Below are positions 17,254 to 25,022 of a stretch of DNA of 48,708 bases, piece after piece. The translations under genes were made by a program, and so were the position numbers. Source of the DNA: a virus; the IMG/VR virus record IMGVR_UViG_3300027741_000102, positions 1-48,708 of that record, one strand, 5' to 3'. The notes under the pieces are model-generated. The model was not told the origin of the DNA. It saw only the letters and a list, made by a program, of their open reading frames with translations, and made no database searches. How positions within the stretch are numbered: position 1 is the first letter of the stretch; each line of letters starts with the position of its first letter.

Positions 17254-18242
17254 TGGATTGGACACAAGGTGTTGCGCCGCCATCGACAACGATGACGACT
17301 GAGAAGTCTACGCAGACTCCTCAGTTTTATACCGACTACCTACAGAACATCGCCAACTTTGGTCAACAAGGCGTGACTGGTGGTGGCGTTGCTGGTTTGT
17401 CGCCTCTTCAACAACAAGCATTTGATGTCGCCCCCAGCACGGCTTTTGCCGGCTCCGCTACGACTGGCATGGGTTCAGACTTTCTGAATACTGCTGGGCA
17501 AAGCGTTGCCCCCTCGATGGTGCAGCAGTATCTGAATCCCTACACTCAGAATGTTGTGGATGAGATGGCTCGCCTACAGCAGCGGAACATTCAGGAGAGT
17601 GTTCTGCCGGGCCTTCGTGCGGCCACTGCGGGTGTGGGTGGATTTGGAAGTCAGCGTGCCATGCAGGCCACCGGCAACATCATGCGTGATTTGCAGGCCG
17701 ATTTACTTGGCCGACAAGCCCAAGCCCTTCAGTCTGGATATGGTCAAGCCCTCGGTGCGGCGCAGACAGATTTGAGTCGTATGCTTCAAGCCGGTCAAGC
17801 TGCTGGTCAACTTGGAACTGCACAACAAAATATTGCACAAGGCGGTCTAAATACCTTGATGAGTCAAGGCAAAGCACAACAAGCACAAACCCAAGCTGAA
17901 CTTGACTACCCAATGGCTCAAGCCGCTAAGTACGCTGGCTTGTTGGCTCCGTATGCTGGCTCCATTCCGACGACTCAAACCACCCAAGAGACTGGTGTTC
18001 GTCCGGGCGTTACATTTGGTCCCAGCCCGCTGGCTACTCTCGGTGGTGTTCTTACTGGCCTCGGTGCGTTCTTGTATGGCCCGGGTGGTTCAGCTGCTGC
18101 AACTCAACAAGCTGGTGGAACGCAAACTGGCCTGTTGCCATCAGTTTTGCAAGGCATTTTGGGTAGTAGCACGTATGACAGTATTTTTGGCTCTAACGTC
18201 AACAATGCGCCAATTATTGAGAAGTCTCAACCGGCTGCATAA
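17253..18242 (+). CDS. Gln/Ala-rich internal virion protein
   Basis: 329 residues from ATG 17253 (GAGGTGAAG upstream; GTG 17250 is an alternative and the previous TGA overlaps). The opening TTEKSTQTPQFYTDYLQNIA and LSPLQQQAFD, then NPYTQNVVDEMARLQQRNIQ, GVGGFGSQRAMQ and long Gln/Ala helices are typical of a family of phage proteins sited among ejection proteins. The C-terminal third has a Gly/Ala/Leu hydrophobic segment (LATLGGVLTGLGAFLYGPGG). A role as an internal virion or DNA-ejection protein is inferred from position and composition. Confidence 0.6.
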   Translation: MDWTQGVAPPSTTMTTEKSTQTPQFYTDYLQNIANFGQQGVTGGGVAGLSPLQQQAFDVAPSTAFAGSATTGMGSDFLNTAGQSVAPSMVQQYLNPYTQNVVDEMARLQQRNIQESVLPGLRAATAGVGGFGSQRAMQATGNIMRDLQADLLGRQAQALQSGYGQALGAAQTDLSRMLQAGQAAGQLGTAQQNIAQGGLNTLMSQGKAQQAQTQAELDYPMAQAAKYAGLLAPYAGSIPTTQTTQETGVRPGVTFGPSPLATLGGVLTGLGAFLYGPGGSAAATQQAGGTQTGLLPSVLQGILGSSTYDSIFGSNVNNAPIIEKSQPAA

Positions 18243-18257
18243 TAAAGGTTAAATTTT

Positions 18258-19982
18258 ATGGACGAACAAGATAGCCAACTTGACCCGTTTGCCAAGTCAA
18301 TAGAGGAAGAACAGGCGGCGCAAAAGGCGCTGCTTTCTCGGTATCAACAACTGCAAAATACTTTGCAGCAACGTACCAATCTTCCGTTTGACCCCACCCT
18401 GATGAAGATTTCTCAGGCTTTGTTGTCGCCGACAAAGTCGGGTTCGTTTGGTGAGTCTCTTGGTATGGGTGTTCAGGCTCTCGTCGAAGGCTCTGAACAA
18501 GAACAAGTGCGCCAGCAAAATATGGCCAAGATGCAAGCAGAACTAGAAGAGAAAGTTCTCGGTATCAAACAAAAGGGTTCTCAGCTTCAAGCCATCCGTC
18601 AACTTGCTGGATATGGTGGTGCTCCCGCTGGGGCAGTCGCCGGGACAGGCGCTCCCGCTGGCGCTCCTGCAGGGGCCGCCCCGGGTGCCGCATCGTCATT
18701 TGAGTCTTCGCTTCAAAACTTTGGCATTCAAGTGGCCGAGGGTGACCCTGAGTATTTGAAGTCTGACCAACAATTGGTTCAAGAATTGTGGACATCTGGA
18801 ATTCGTGACCCGCAAAAAATGCGCGAAGAGATTCGCAAATATAAGAAAGACCGTTTTGACCCTAAAGAGGGGAGCATCTTTGACCGTGGCACCGGCAAAA
18901 TAATTCTTATCCCGACCGGCAAGACTGTAGATGGGCTGACCATTTACAACCCAGATGGAAGTTATATGGGTTCTTTTGATGGTGTTGACTCTGGAATGGC
19001 GGCTAGATTGAATTCGTTCCGTCCCGGCTCGCAGGGATATAACGAACTGGCTGCAATAATTACCGGAACCAAACGCCAGCAACCTTCAGCACCGAGCGCA
19101 CCCACTGAAGGTGCAGAGCCGACTCCTAGTGAGGCTGTGCCTAGCGCAGAACCCCCGAAGGCCGCAGAACCAGAGACAGGCGCGGGTCAACGCACGGCGC
19201 CCACCGCGTCTGAAAGGGCTGCAACTAAAGAGGCTCTACAAGAGGAAGCAAGAACTACCGCTAAGGGCGCTGGAGAGCTAACAAACAAGTGGCGCTCTGC
19301 TGCTGAAGTTTCTGGCACGCTTATGTCCACCGGTGAGTCTATGGTTAGGCTCATTAATACCAATCCAGATGCATTCCGCATCATGAGCAAGCCCGGGGTT
19401 GGGCAGTCAGTTGCTCGTGCCATTAGCGAAGGTCTTTCGGCATCGGTTGGCGGTGGTTCGCTATCTATCAATTTGCCGGTAAAAAAGCTGCTTGAAGCAG
19501 GCTTGACGCAAAAAGAATTGGATACCTTGTCTTTGTTTGCCAATCAGTTGGCAACAATGAAACAAGCAAACCGAGAAATGTCTCGGATTCCGGGTGAAGG
19601 CACTACGTCTGACCTAGAAACCAGACTGGCCAATGAAATGATTTCGGTTGAAAACGCCTCTCCCGAGGCAACCAAAATGATTACTACGGCCACGATGATG
19701 CGTGCTCGTTATGCTGACCAACGGTTTGATTTGCTTACACAATTAAAGAGTCGCGGTTTGACAACCGACCAAGCCTTGGCCAGTCAAGAAATGAAGGACC
19801 TAAAGTCTGGATACAGAGAGGCTCTTACCGCTCTGGCGCAGCAAAATGCAAACTTGTTGAAGCCTACTAAAACTATTAGAGGCACAATCAAGAGTCCAGA
19901 AAGCAGTGAAAGTGATGTTCCGCCGGGATACATTCGTGACCCGAAAACCAAAAAGATTCGCAGAAAACTTGAGGGCGAGTGA
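18258..19982 (+). CDS. Helical internal virion protein
   Basis: 574 residues. N-terminus (1-115) is a Gln/Glu-rich helix with LPFDPTLMKISQALLSPTKS and FGESLGMGVQALVEG, a pattern shared by internal virion proteins of environmental podoviruses. A flexible Ala/Pro/Gly linker (about 120-150), a compact middle domain (about 150-270) and a second Pro/Glu/Ala linker (about 275-315) follow. The rest is helical to a basic C-terminus (PPGYIRDPKTKKIRRKLEGE). No catalytic motif seen. The next gene, a peptidoglycan hydrolase, starts 1 base after its stop. Confidence 0.6.
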   Translation: MDEQDSQLDPFAKSIEEEQAAQKALLSRYQQLQNTLQQRTNLPFDPTLMKISQALLSPTKSGSFGESLGMGVQALVEGSEQEQVRQQNMAKMQAELEEKVLGIKQKGSQLQAIRQLAGYGGAPAGAVAGTGAPAGAPAGAAPGAASSFESSLQNFGIQVAEGDPEYLKSDQQLVQELWTSGIRDPQKMREEIRKYKKDRFDPKEGSIFDRGTGKIILIPTGKTVDGLTIYNPDGSYMGSFDGVDSGMAARLNSFRPGSQGYNELAAIITGTKRQQPSAPSAPTEGAEPTPSEAVPSAEPPKAAEPETGAGQRTAPTASERAATKEALQEEARTTAKGAGELTNKWRSAAEVSGTLMSTGESMVRLINTNPDAFRIMSKPGVGQSVARAISEGLSASVGGGSLSINLPVKKLLEAGLTQKELDTLSLFANQLATMKQANREMSRIPGEGTTSDLETRLANEMISVENASPEATKMITTATMMRARYADQRFDLLTQLKSRGLTTDQALASQEMKDLKSGYREALTALAQQNANLLKPTKTIRGTIKSPESSESDVPPGYIRDPKTKKIRRKLEGE

Positions 19983-19983
19983 T

Positions 19984-21696
19984 ATGGATGCCAAGAGACA
20001 GTTTATTGAGGAATACGCCCCAATTGCCGAAGATGTCGGCGAGAAGATTGGTGTGTCTGCTGACATTCTGCTGTCCCAGTGGGGTCTTGAAACAAGGTGG
20101 GGCACTAGCATTGTTGGTGAACACAACCTTGGAAACATCAAAGACTTTGCTGGTGGGGGTAAGGAAGCTAAGGGTGAGAAGTATTTGAACTTTGAAGACC
20201 CCGAGGCTTTTGGGGATTATTACGCGCACATGATTAAGCGCAACTTCCCCGGTGCTCTTAATGCAAAGTCCGACCTCAATCAATTTGTTGAAGGTTTGCA
20301 GTCTGGGGAAAAGGGCCCATACGCAGAAGACGAAAACTATGGAGAGTCTTTGTCTGGCGTTCTTGCCACCACTCAATCTATTTATGAAGCTCCTAAGCAA
20401 GGAAAAAAAGAAGAAGAAGAAAAACCTTTTCTTGACCGAGTAAAAGATATTGCCAACAAGTACGGCGAAGAGGTTGCTTCAACGGCAGGGCTTGGTGCCG
20501 CAAAAGGTGTTGCTGAAAAGATTTTCTTGGAACCTAAAGCCCCAGTAGAGATTTCGGAAAAAGATGTATTCAGGGCAGAGCAAAGAGTAAGGGAAGCAGA
20601 AAGCAAACTTAATTCTGTCAGAGACTCCGCTCTTTTGAGGGGGGAGGCTCAATCGCCAGCCGATTTGCAGCAATCGATTGTTTCTGCTAACAATGAATTA
20701 AATGATGCTGCAGAGGAATTGAGACAGGCTCGCGCAGCGTCAAGGCAGGCCGCTGGTATGCAGCCGCCGACGATTGAGTCAATCACAGACCGCCTTGCTA
20801 AAGCAGAGGCTGCGGAGGCTGCCGCCCGTCAACCAAAACTGTCGGGCGCTCAAAACTACGCAATAGGTTCATGGGGACGAACTGGCGCCCCCGAGCCTTT
20901 GCCTGCCTCTTTGATTTCGCAAATTGAAAGTATGTCTGGCAAAACCGAAAGGGGTGCCAATACTTTGATGCGTCTTGAAGAAGAGCGCCGGGCTGCTGGG
21001 CGTCGAATTGACCCAAACATAAAACTTTATAGTTCTGAAGGTATTGCGGTTCCTGCTGAAGTTGGTGCGGAACGTCTTGCAGCAATTGAAGCGGCTCAAC
21101 AAGCTGAGAGAGAGTCGTCTGTTTTGGGAAGACAAACCGCTGCGTTTGCAGAACGTGAAGCAGAAGCGCAAAGAATTTTGCAAGCTCAACAAGAAGCAGC
21201 TGCTCAGGTACGAGCTGCTCGAGAGCGCCGTTCGGCGGCAGAGTTGGCCGCTCGAGAAATGAGAGCGCAGGCAGCAGAGTCGGCTCGCTTGGCCGGGAAA
21301 CTTTCCACTCGAGAGCAAAATTATGCGGATGCTGTTGCCGAGGCAGAGAGACTTGCAAAAGAACGTCGTGGCCCACTGTCACGCTTTCTTACCGGCGCTG
21401 GATATAAAGCATCTAAGGCGCCGATTATATTGGGCGCTTTAGGCGGTCTAGGAACTGGACTATCTTTTGCTGATGCTGTTGAGCGTTACAAACAAGGTGA
21501 CAGAACAGGTGCTGTGTTGTCAGCCCTTGAGGGTGGGTTTTCAGCAGCATCTATGGTTCCGGCTTTTAACCCAGCGACTGCTGCTGTTCGGGGAATCGGA
21601 ACGGTTGGCGGCCTGTCTTTGGCTCCCATAATTTTGCTGCGAGATTATTTGAGAAGCCGCCCCGCTCCGCCAGAGGAAATCTCTGCAACCCGTTAA
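19984..21696 (+). CDS. Virion-associated peptidoglycan hydrolase with long helical tail
   Basis: 570 residues from ATG 19984; the upstream start at 19906 lies within the previous gene and is rejected. Residues 5-125 resemble FlgJ-type glucosaminidase/lysozyme domains: GVSADILLSQWGLETRWGTS with likely catalytic Glu in LETRWG, EHNLGNIKDF, and FEDPEAFGDYYAHMIKRNFP. Then come a Lys/Glu-rich linker, a long Ala/Glu/Arg coiled coil (about 190-460) and a Gly/Ala-rich hydrophobic C-terminal region (about 475-560). It would open the cell wall locally during DNA entry. The stop TAA overlaps the stop of the convergent gene (shared TTAA). Confidence 0.75.
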   Translation: MDAKRQFIEEYAPIAEDVGEKIGVSADILLSQWGLETRWGTSIVGEHNLGNIKDFAGGGKEAKGEKYLNFEDPEAFGDYYAHMIKRNFPGALNAKSDLNQFVEGLQSGEKGPYAEDENYGESLSGVLATTQSIYEAPKQGKKEEEEKPFLDRVKDIANKYGEEVASTAGLGAAKGVAEKIFLEPKAPVEISEKDVFRAEQRVREAESKLNSVRDSALLRGEAQSPADLQQSIVSANNELNDAAEELRQARAASRQAAGMQPPTIESITDRLAKAEAAEAAARQPKLSGAQNYAIGSWGRTGAPEPLPASLISQIESMSGKTERGANTLMRLEEERRAAGRRIDPNIKLYSSEGIAVPAEVGAERLAAIEAAQQAERESSVLGRQTAAFAEREAEAQRILQAQQEAAAQVRAARERRSAAELAAREMRAQAAESARLAGKLSTREQNYADAVAEAERLAKERRGPLSRFLTGAGYKASKAPIILGALGGLGTGLSFADAVERYKQGDRTGAVLSALEGGFSAASMVPAFNPATAAVRGIGTVGGLSLAPIILLRDYLRSRPAPPEEISATR

Positions 21697-21920
21697 GCAG
21701 TACCGCCGGCAGGCATCAACATGAGGGCATGAACATTCATAAGAATGTCGTGCCCTTCTTGTTTTCCTTTTTTGTAGCCATTCTCATAAGCCATGCTTAG
21801 AAGTTTGGCAACTTCGGTAGTATCATAAATACAGCCGTCATCAAAATCTTCAGCGACTTCCATGACATATGGAATGTCAATGTCGCTGTCATCGCCTGTT
21901 AGAAAACAACTATATCTCAT
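21693..21920 (-). CDS. Small acidic hypothetical protein
   Basis: 75 residues from the ATG at 21920 (a TTG at 21941 would add 7 residues). Acidic N-terminal half (TGDDSDIDIPYVMEVAEDFD) and a C-terminal helix with KLLSMAYENGYKKGKQEGHD. It is the last gene of the leftward operon; its TAA overlaps the TAA of the rightward hydrolase gene, leaving no room for a separate terminator between the two convergent transcripts. Function not recognised. Confidence 0.6.
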   Translation of the reverse strand: MRYSCFLTGDDSDIDIPYVMEVAEDFDDGCIYDTTEVAKLLSMAYENGYKKGKQEGHDILMNVHALMLMPAGGTA

Positions 21921-22140
21921 GGTTTTCTTTTTGCTCCGCAAGAACCTTAGCCACTTCTTTGTTCAGAGTACTAACAAAATCAACGCAGAACTCTCGCTCT
22001 GCACGACGGGCTTGAATGCTAGCAACAGCAGCAATCTTTTTGCCAAACTCTAGGACATCTACTTCGTCTGCATATAGTCCCTCGGGGTCTTTGTTTTCGC
22101 AATACAGAAAAATTTGACGGATGTCTTCATCAGTAATCAT
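21910..22140 (-). CDS. Small helical hypothetical protein
   Basis: 76 residues: MITDEDIRQIFLYCENKDPE, then VDVLEFGKKIAAVASIQARR and a Glu/Lys-rich helix. The format (ITDEDIRQIF ... LEFGKKIAAVA) resembles short phage early proteins of unknown function. It overlaps the downstream gene start by 11 bases and follows the nuclease gene by 7 bases, so it belongs to the leftward operon. Confidence 0.6.
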   Translation of the reverse strand: MITDEDIRQIFLYCENKDPEGLYADEVDVLEFGKKIAAVASIQARRAEREFCVDFVSTLNKEVAKVLAEQKENHEI

Positions 22141-22147
22141 AGGTTCC

Positions 22148-22909
22148 TCAAGAGTGTGAGTTTTTCAGTTGCCAGTACGAAAGCAGGTGGGTGAACATTT
22201 CCCACCCTGTCTGCAAGTCTTCCTCGGGCCATTCCTTAACGACTGCCAGCCCGGGCACAGACCTTGAGACAAAGACGTTTGCACACCGCGCAGTAGGCAT
22301 ACCAAGACCTACCCGATAGGCAGCCAGCTGCATTAGGTGTTCGTCATACGCTCCGATGTTGTCAGCATCAGTGAACTCTTTTGTTTTGATGTCCACAACG
22401 ATATCTGGGGCGTGCATATCGACTTTTCCACCGAACCCTAGTTCATGCGCAAAGGCTCGTTCGCATACCCAAGTCTGTTCCCCGAAGACGTTCTTCACAG
22501 CGTCTCTGCAGGCTTCAACATACTTGTCATGGCCACCACTATGGGACCGTCCTTCATAAGAACATTGAATAGATTCGTGAATAGCTGTGCCGGCATCTGC
22601 CGCTGCTCGACCCTGCTCTTTTGAGTCGTCAAGAATCCGGCTGATGTACTCATCTTCAGACTCTGAATCCCTCTTCGGAAGGGTAAGAGCCGCCATCAAG
22701 ACCTGACGCTGCATCCACGCGTTTAGAGCGGGTTTGGAGGCCACATTAAGGATGGTGGTCACCGAGGGTACAAGATTCAGTTTTCGCGCGTCACGGAGCG
22801 TTGTAGGGCGTTGTAGACCCTTTGCTGACTCGACGGTATACATCGGCTCACCATCGCGGGTATACCAGTGCGTAGACTCAGCTGCGCGGGCTGATGCGAT
22901 AAGGCTCAT
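22148..22909 (-). CDS. PD-(D/E)XK exonuclease, RecB/Cas4-like
   Basis: 253 residues from ATG 22909; the longer start at 22960 would overlap the upstream gene by 47 bases. Nuclease signature: AGTAIHESIQ with His111, ERAFAHELGFGGKVD with Glu150 and Asp164, then DIVVDIKTK with Asp173 and Lys175, and the helix QLAAYR with Gln194 and Tyr198. This is the H-E-D-xK-Q/Y order of RecB-family and Cas4-like nucleases. With an SSB-like protein in the same operon it likely acts in recombination or DNA end processing. No Cas genes are present. Confidence 0.8.
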   Translation of the reverse strand: MSLIASARAAESTHWYTRDGEPMYTVESAKGLQRPTTLRDARKLNLVPSVTTILNVASKPALNAWMQRQVLMAALTLPKRDSESEDEYISRILDDSKEQGRAAADAGTAIHESIQCSYEGRSHSGGHDKYVEACRDAVKNVFGEQTWVCERAFAHELGFGGKVDMHAPDIVVDIKTKEFTDADNIGAYDEHLMQLAAYRVGLGMPTARCANVFVSRSVPGLAVVKEWPEEDLQTGWEMFTHLLSYWQLKNSHS

Positions 22910-22913
22910 AGAA

Positions 22914-23123
22914 TTATTCCCAATTTTTGTGCTCTTCCCTGAGTCGATTGACCGCTTCAATCAAAGCGGCAATGTCATCGTTATCCATGAAGACGGTGTC
23001 ATCACCTTGGGTGAGCCTAAACCCAAGACCATCCACCCCATAGTCTGCGGTTATGGTTATGTCTGCAGGTGGGAAGTTTTCGTCACGAACAATGACAAAA
23101 GAATTTGATATCAATCTGCTCAT
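22914..23123 (-). CDS. Small hypothetical protein of the early leftward operon
   Basis: 69 residues, ATG at 23123, overlapping the end of the MazG-like gene by 4 bases. MSRLISNSFVIVRDENFPPA followed by GLGFRLTQGDDTVFMDNDDI and AALIEAVNRLREEH: a small beta sheet plus an amphipathic C-terminal helix. It is similar in layout to short early phage proteins with an I-x-A-L-I-x-A-V-x-x-L helix. Function not recognised. Confidence 0.6.
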   Translation of the reverse strand: MSRLISNSFVIVRDENFPPADITITADYGVDGLGFRLTQGDDTVFMDNDDIAALIEAVNRLREEHKNWE

Positions 23124-23440
23124 TTTTCTTCCTTTATAAACACGCCACCTTCAATCATGTGGCCCTTACGGTCCTTGATTTCGTGCCACGCAGAATCTAG
23201 ACACTTGGGTACGGTGAGACCGTAGAAGTGACAGTAGATGATGAGGCAGACAGCTACATCGCCTACAGCATCCTCAATGTCGTCGAGTCTTCCCTTTGCT
23301 TCGCCATCGGCGAGTTCCCCGGCCTCTGAGAACATCTTGAGTAGTTGTGCGCGGGGGTTGGAGTTTTGGACAATGCCACGGTCCAGTGCCCACTGGATGA
23401 CGTTGCTCTGTAGAGACTCAAAAGATTGAGTGGCTGTCAT
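23120..23440 (-). CDS. MazG-like nucleotide pyrophosphohydrolase
   Basis: 106 residues. QLLKMFSEAGELADGEAKGR followed by DDIEDAVGDVAVCLIIYC gives the acidic metal-binding pattern SExxE ... ExxD of all-alpha NTP pyrophosphatases. The length fits the single-domain phage versions. These enzymes hydrolyse (d)NTPs or alarmone-related nucleotides and are common in phages, where they may keep the host nucleotide pool or ppGpp favourable. Start ATG overlaps the TGA of a 24-residue ORF upstream (ATGA). Confidence 0.85.
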   Translation of the reverse strand: MTATQSFESLQSNVIQWALDRGIVQNSNPRAQLLKMFSEAGELADGEAKGRLDDIEDAVGDVAVCLIIYCHFYGLTVPKCLDSAWHEIKDRKGHMIEGGVFIKEEK

Positions 23441-23511
23441 TTTTTCTTTTCCTGTTCCTTTTTGCGCTTTTCAATGGCCTTTTTAAGAGCCTCTTCAAAA
23501 GTACCGCTCAT
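23437..23511 (-). CDS. 24-residue Lys/Glu-rich microprotein
   Basis: A very short ORF: MSGTFEEALKKAIEKRKKEQ plus EKKK. It is preceded by a strong ribosome binding site (AAAGGAGA, 5 bases before the ATG) and its TGA overlaps the MazG-like ATG. Both signs are as good as for any gene in the operon. It would form a single charged helix. It may be a real microprotein or a translational leader that couples MazG synthesis; the two cannot be separated from sequence. Confidence 0.5.
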   Translation of the reverse strand: MSGTFEEALKKAIEKRKKEQEKKK

Positions 23512-23527
23512 GGTGTCTCCTTTGGTG

Positions 23528-23713
23528 TCACGGCTTTTTGTACGTCCTGTCCGCGCAGGGTCCGCATAGCCATCGCTTAGTGTTCTTTGTTGGCTTCCAC
23601 ATTCCGCCCTTCTCAATGCGGACATACTTCCGGCAGCTAGAACAGAATCTTTCACCAGTTGAGTTCTCATGAGCACTTTTAGCAACTCCGAGGGTTGAGG
23701 TAGGCGAGGTCAT
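23528..23713 (-). CDS. Small zinc-finger protein
   Basis: 61 residues with FCSSCRKYVR and WLCGPCADRT, a CxxC ... CxxC treble-clef or ribbon spaced by about 24 residues. The sequence between contains a basic GGMWKPTKNTKRW patch. Similar short Cys4 proteins are frequent in phage early regions. It overlaps the next upstream gene by 4 bases. Nucleic-acid binding is plausible. Confidence 0.65.
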   Translation of the reverse strand: MTSPTSTLGVAKSAHENSTGERFCSSCRKYVRIEKGGMWKPTKNTKRWLCGPCADRTYKKP

Positions 23714-23874
23714 TTATCTGACCATTCTTGTAGTTTTGCCTTCATCTCTTTTTTCACGTGCTCCTTAATCAGCTCTGCTAGACGATTGAGTTTGTCCACC
23801 CACTGAGAACCGTAGTGCTGTGGGTCCAGACAATCTGCTTCGTGTGCTAGTCGTATCAGTTCTTGTCTTGTCAT
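23710..23874 (-). CDS. Small conserved early protein (MTRQELIRLAHEA type)
   Basis: 54 residues from ATG 23874 (overlaps the upstream TGA, ATGA). MTRQELIRLAHEADCLDPQH followed by WVDKLNRLAELIKEHVKKEM. This start, with the charged TRxELIRLAxEA helix and a later LxRLAELI helix, is a common format of short phage proteins. Entirely helical; function unknown. Confidence 0.65.
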   Translation of the reverse strand: MTRQELIRLAHEADCLDPQHYGSQWVDKLNRLAELIKEHVKKEMKAKLQEWSDK

Positions 23875-24065
23875 GCAGTCTCTCCGCTTAAACATTTCAT
23901 GGCCTGAATCGTTGATTCCAGCTTCCGAATCTTGCGGTTCTTTTCGTTCAGCAAGGCTTCGTAGTGGTGAGTGATGTCAGCAATCTGTCTCTGATATTCA
24001 ACGTCAGTTGTCATCATCTGAATCAGTTGCTGGGAAATGTTGAGTTGGCGTTGCATGAAGTCCAT
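23871..24065 (-). CDS. Small coiled-coil protein
   Basis: 64 residues with a continuous charged helix: QLIQMMTTDVEYQRQIADIT, then HYEALLNEKNRKIRKLESTI. ATG at 24065 with AAAGGAGAT upstream. A small hairpin (CCCAG/CTGGG, 24081-24094) lies between the upstream SSB-like stop and this ribosome binding site. Function unknown; the coiled coil suggests it dimerises or pairs with another early protein. Confidence 0.6.
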   Translation of the reverse strand: MDFMQRQLNISQQLIQMMTTDVEYQRQIADITHHYEALLNEKNRKIRKLESTIQAMKCLSGETA

Positions 24066-24096
24066 TTTTTTATCTCCTTTCCCAGCGCACTGGGTG

Positions 24097-24762
24097 TTAA
24101 AAAGGCAGGTCGTCGTCTAAGTCTTCGTAAGTCTTTTTCTCTGGGGCTGGGCGTGAATCTTTAACGGGGACTGGCGCGTAAGACATCCGCGAACTCCACT
24201 CCGGCGCCTTTTCAATCTTCGCCTTGAGACCGTCAGAGAAGGTTTCCCAGATGGTCATATCTGGGTTGTCAAGCACAAACATCTGCGTGATGTTGTAAGC
24301 CTCCGGTAGGCCCTGCTTCTTGATGTTCGGGGGCACCGGATTGATGGTGTTGATGTTGGTGTATTCCTTACCGTTGTTTCCTGTAGAGCGAGAAACAGAA
24401 ATCATTGCCCAGTGACCCAAGACGTTCCCAAGCTCAAACCCCTTGAGTTCTTCAGGCGTGAAGTCACGACCGCGCCAAGCAATCAAGTCTTTGCGCAGGG
24501 TGGCGTTTTCGGAAAGGCTTACGGTGTAGTTCTTCGAGATGGTCATCGGCTCGCCCTTTGTAGTTAACAGGGGATTGCCGTTGTCATCCTCAGAGTGAAC
24601 CTCCCACTGCATCATCAACTTAGGAAGATGCTTGGTCACACCCATGTACTCAGACTGCTGGGTGCCGAGGTCAATAATTCGGTAGCACCGGGCCAAATGC
24701 ATACCCGGAGGAACGGGAGTAAAACTACCTTTGCTGCCCGCTTGAATTACAAAAGACATCAT
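24097..24762 (-). CDS. Single-stranded DNA-binding-like protein with SSB-type acidic tail
   Basis: 221 residues. The body (FTPVPPGMHLARCYRIIDLG, KHLPKLMMQWEV, GNVLGHWAMISVSRS) resembles a phage group of OB-fold-like early proteins that accompany recombination nucleases. The C-terminus YEDLDDDLPF closely copies the acidic tail with terminal Pro-Phe by which bacterial SSB recruits replication and repair enzymes. It probably coats ssDNA and recruits host proteins through the same tail. ATG 24762 or 24759 are both possible. Confidence 0.7.
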   Translation of the reverse strand: MMSFVIQAGSKGSFTPVPPGMHLARCYRIIDLGTQQSEYMGVTKHLPKLMMQWEVHSEDDNGNPLLTTKGEPMTISKNYTVSLSENATLRKDLIAWRGRDFTPEELKGFELGNVLGHWAMISVSRSTGNNGKEYTNINTINPVPPNIKKQGLPEAYNITQMFVLDNPDMTIWETFSDGLKAKIEKAPEWSSRMSYAPVPVKDSRPAPEKKTYEDLDDDLPF

Positions 24763-24917
24763 TCGCTCCTTTTTCCAAGACCACAGGCGTAGCGCATAAG
24801 CGTTACGTCTTCACTGGTCGCGCTGTTACGTTCAATTCGATTCAACGCTTCTTCCATCATCTTCTGAAGCTCAAGCTCGGCCTGATGCCAAGCCTCATAC
24901 TGGTCGTCTCTTTCCAT
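24759..24917 (-). CDS. Small acidic protein, first gene of the leftward operon
   Basis: 52 residues from ATG 24917, with GGGAGA 5 bases upstream. MERDDQYEAWHQAELELQKM followed by NRIERNSATSEDVTLMRYAC. Helical and acidic, without an HTH. It lies directly behind the leftward promoter and overlaps the SSB-like start by 4 bases. It could be a short regulator or a leader gene; not recognised. Confidence 0.6.
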   Translation of the reverse strand: MERDDQYEAWHQAELELQKMMEEALNRIERNSATSEDVTLMRYACGLGKRSE

Positions 24918-24941
24918 CGCTGTCTCCCTGAATGGGAACCC

Positions 24942-25006
24942 CACCTTACATCATTTGTTGGCGACTTACAACCCCCTTGTAACGATAAATTCAATCATGT
25001 AAGGTG
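24942..25006. promoter_or_regulatory. Mirror-symmetric divergent early promoter / operator
   Basis: Two inverted repeats are nested: CACCTTACAT (24942-24951) with ATGTAAGGTG (24997-25006), and TTACAA (24966-24971) with TTGTAA (24977-24982) separated by CCCCC. Read outward, each strand carries TTGTAA, exactly 17 bases, TAAGGT, i.e. a matched pair of -35/-10-like elements facing away from each other and driving the genes at 24917 (leftward) and 25023 (rightward). The same sequences could be the operator for the adjacent YdaS-like protein. The -10 match to consensus is weak, so the promoter reading is a model. Confidence 0.6.
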
Positions 25007-25022
25007 TATGAAAGGAGGACGT

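Noticed and set aside
22148-22909. CRISPR adaptation gene cas4
   Set aside because: The nuclease motifs are Cas4/RecB-like, but there is no cas1, cas2 or array, and no C-terminal Cys cluster; a phage recombination exonuclease fits better.
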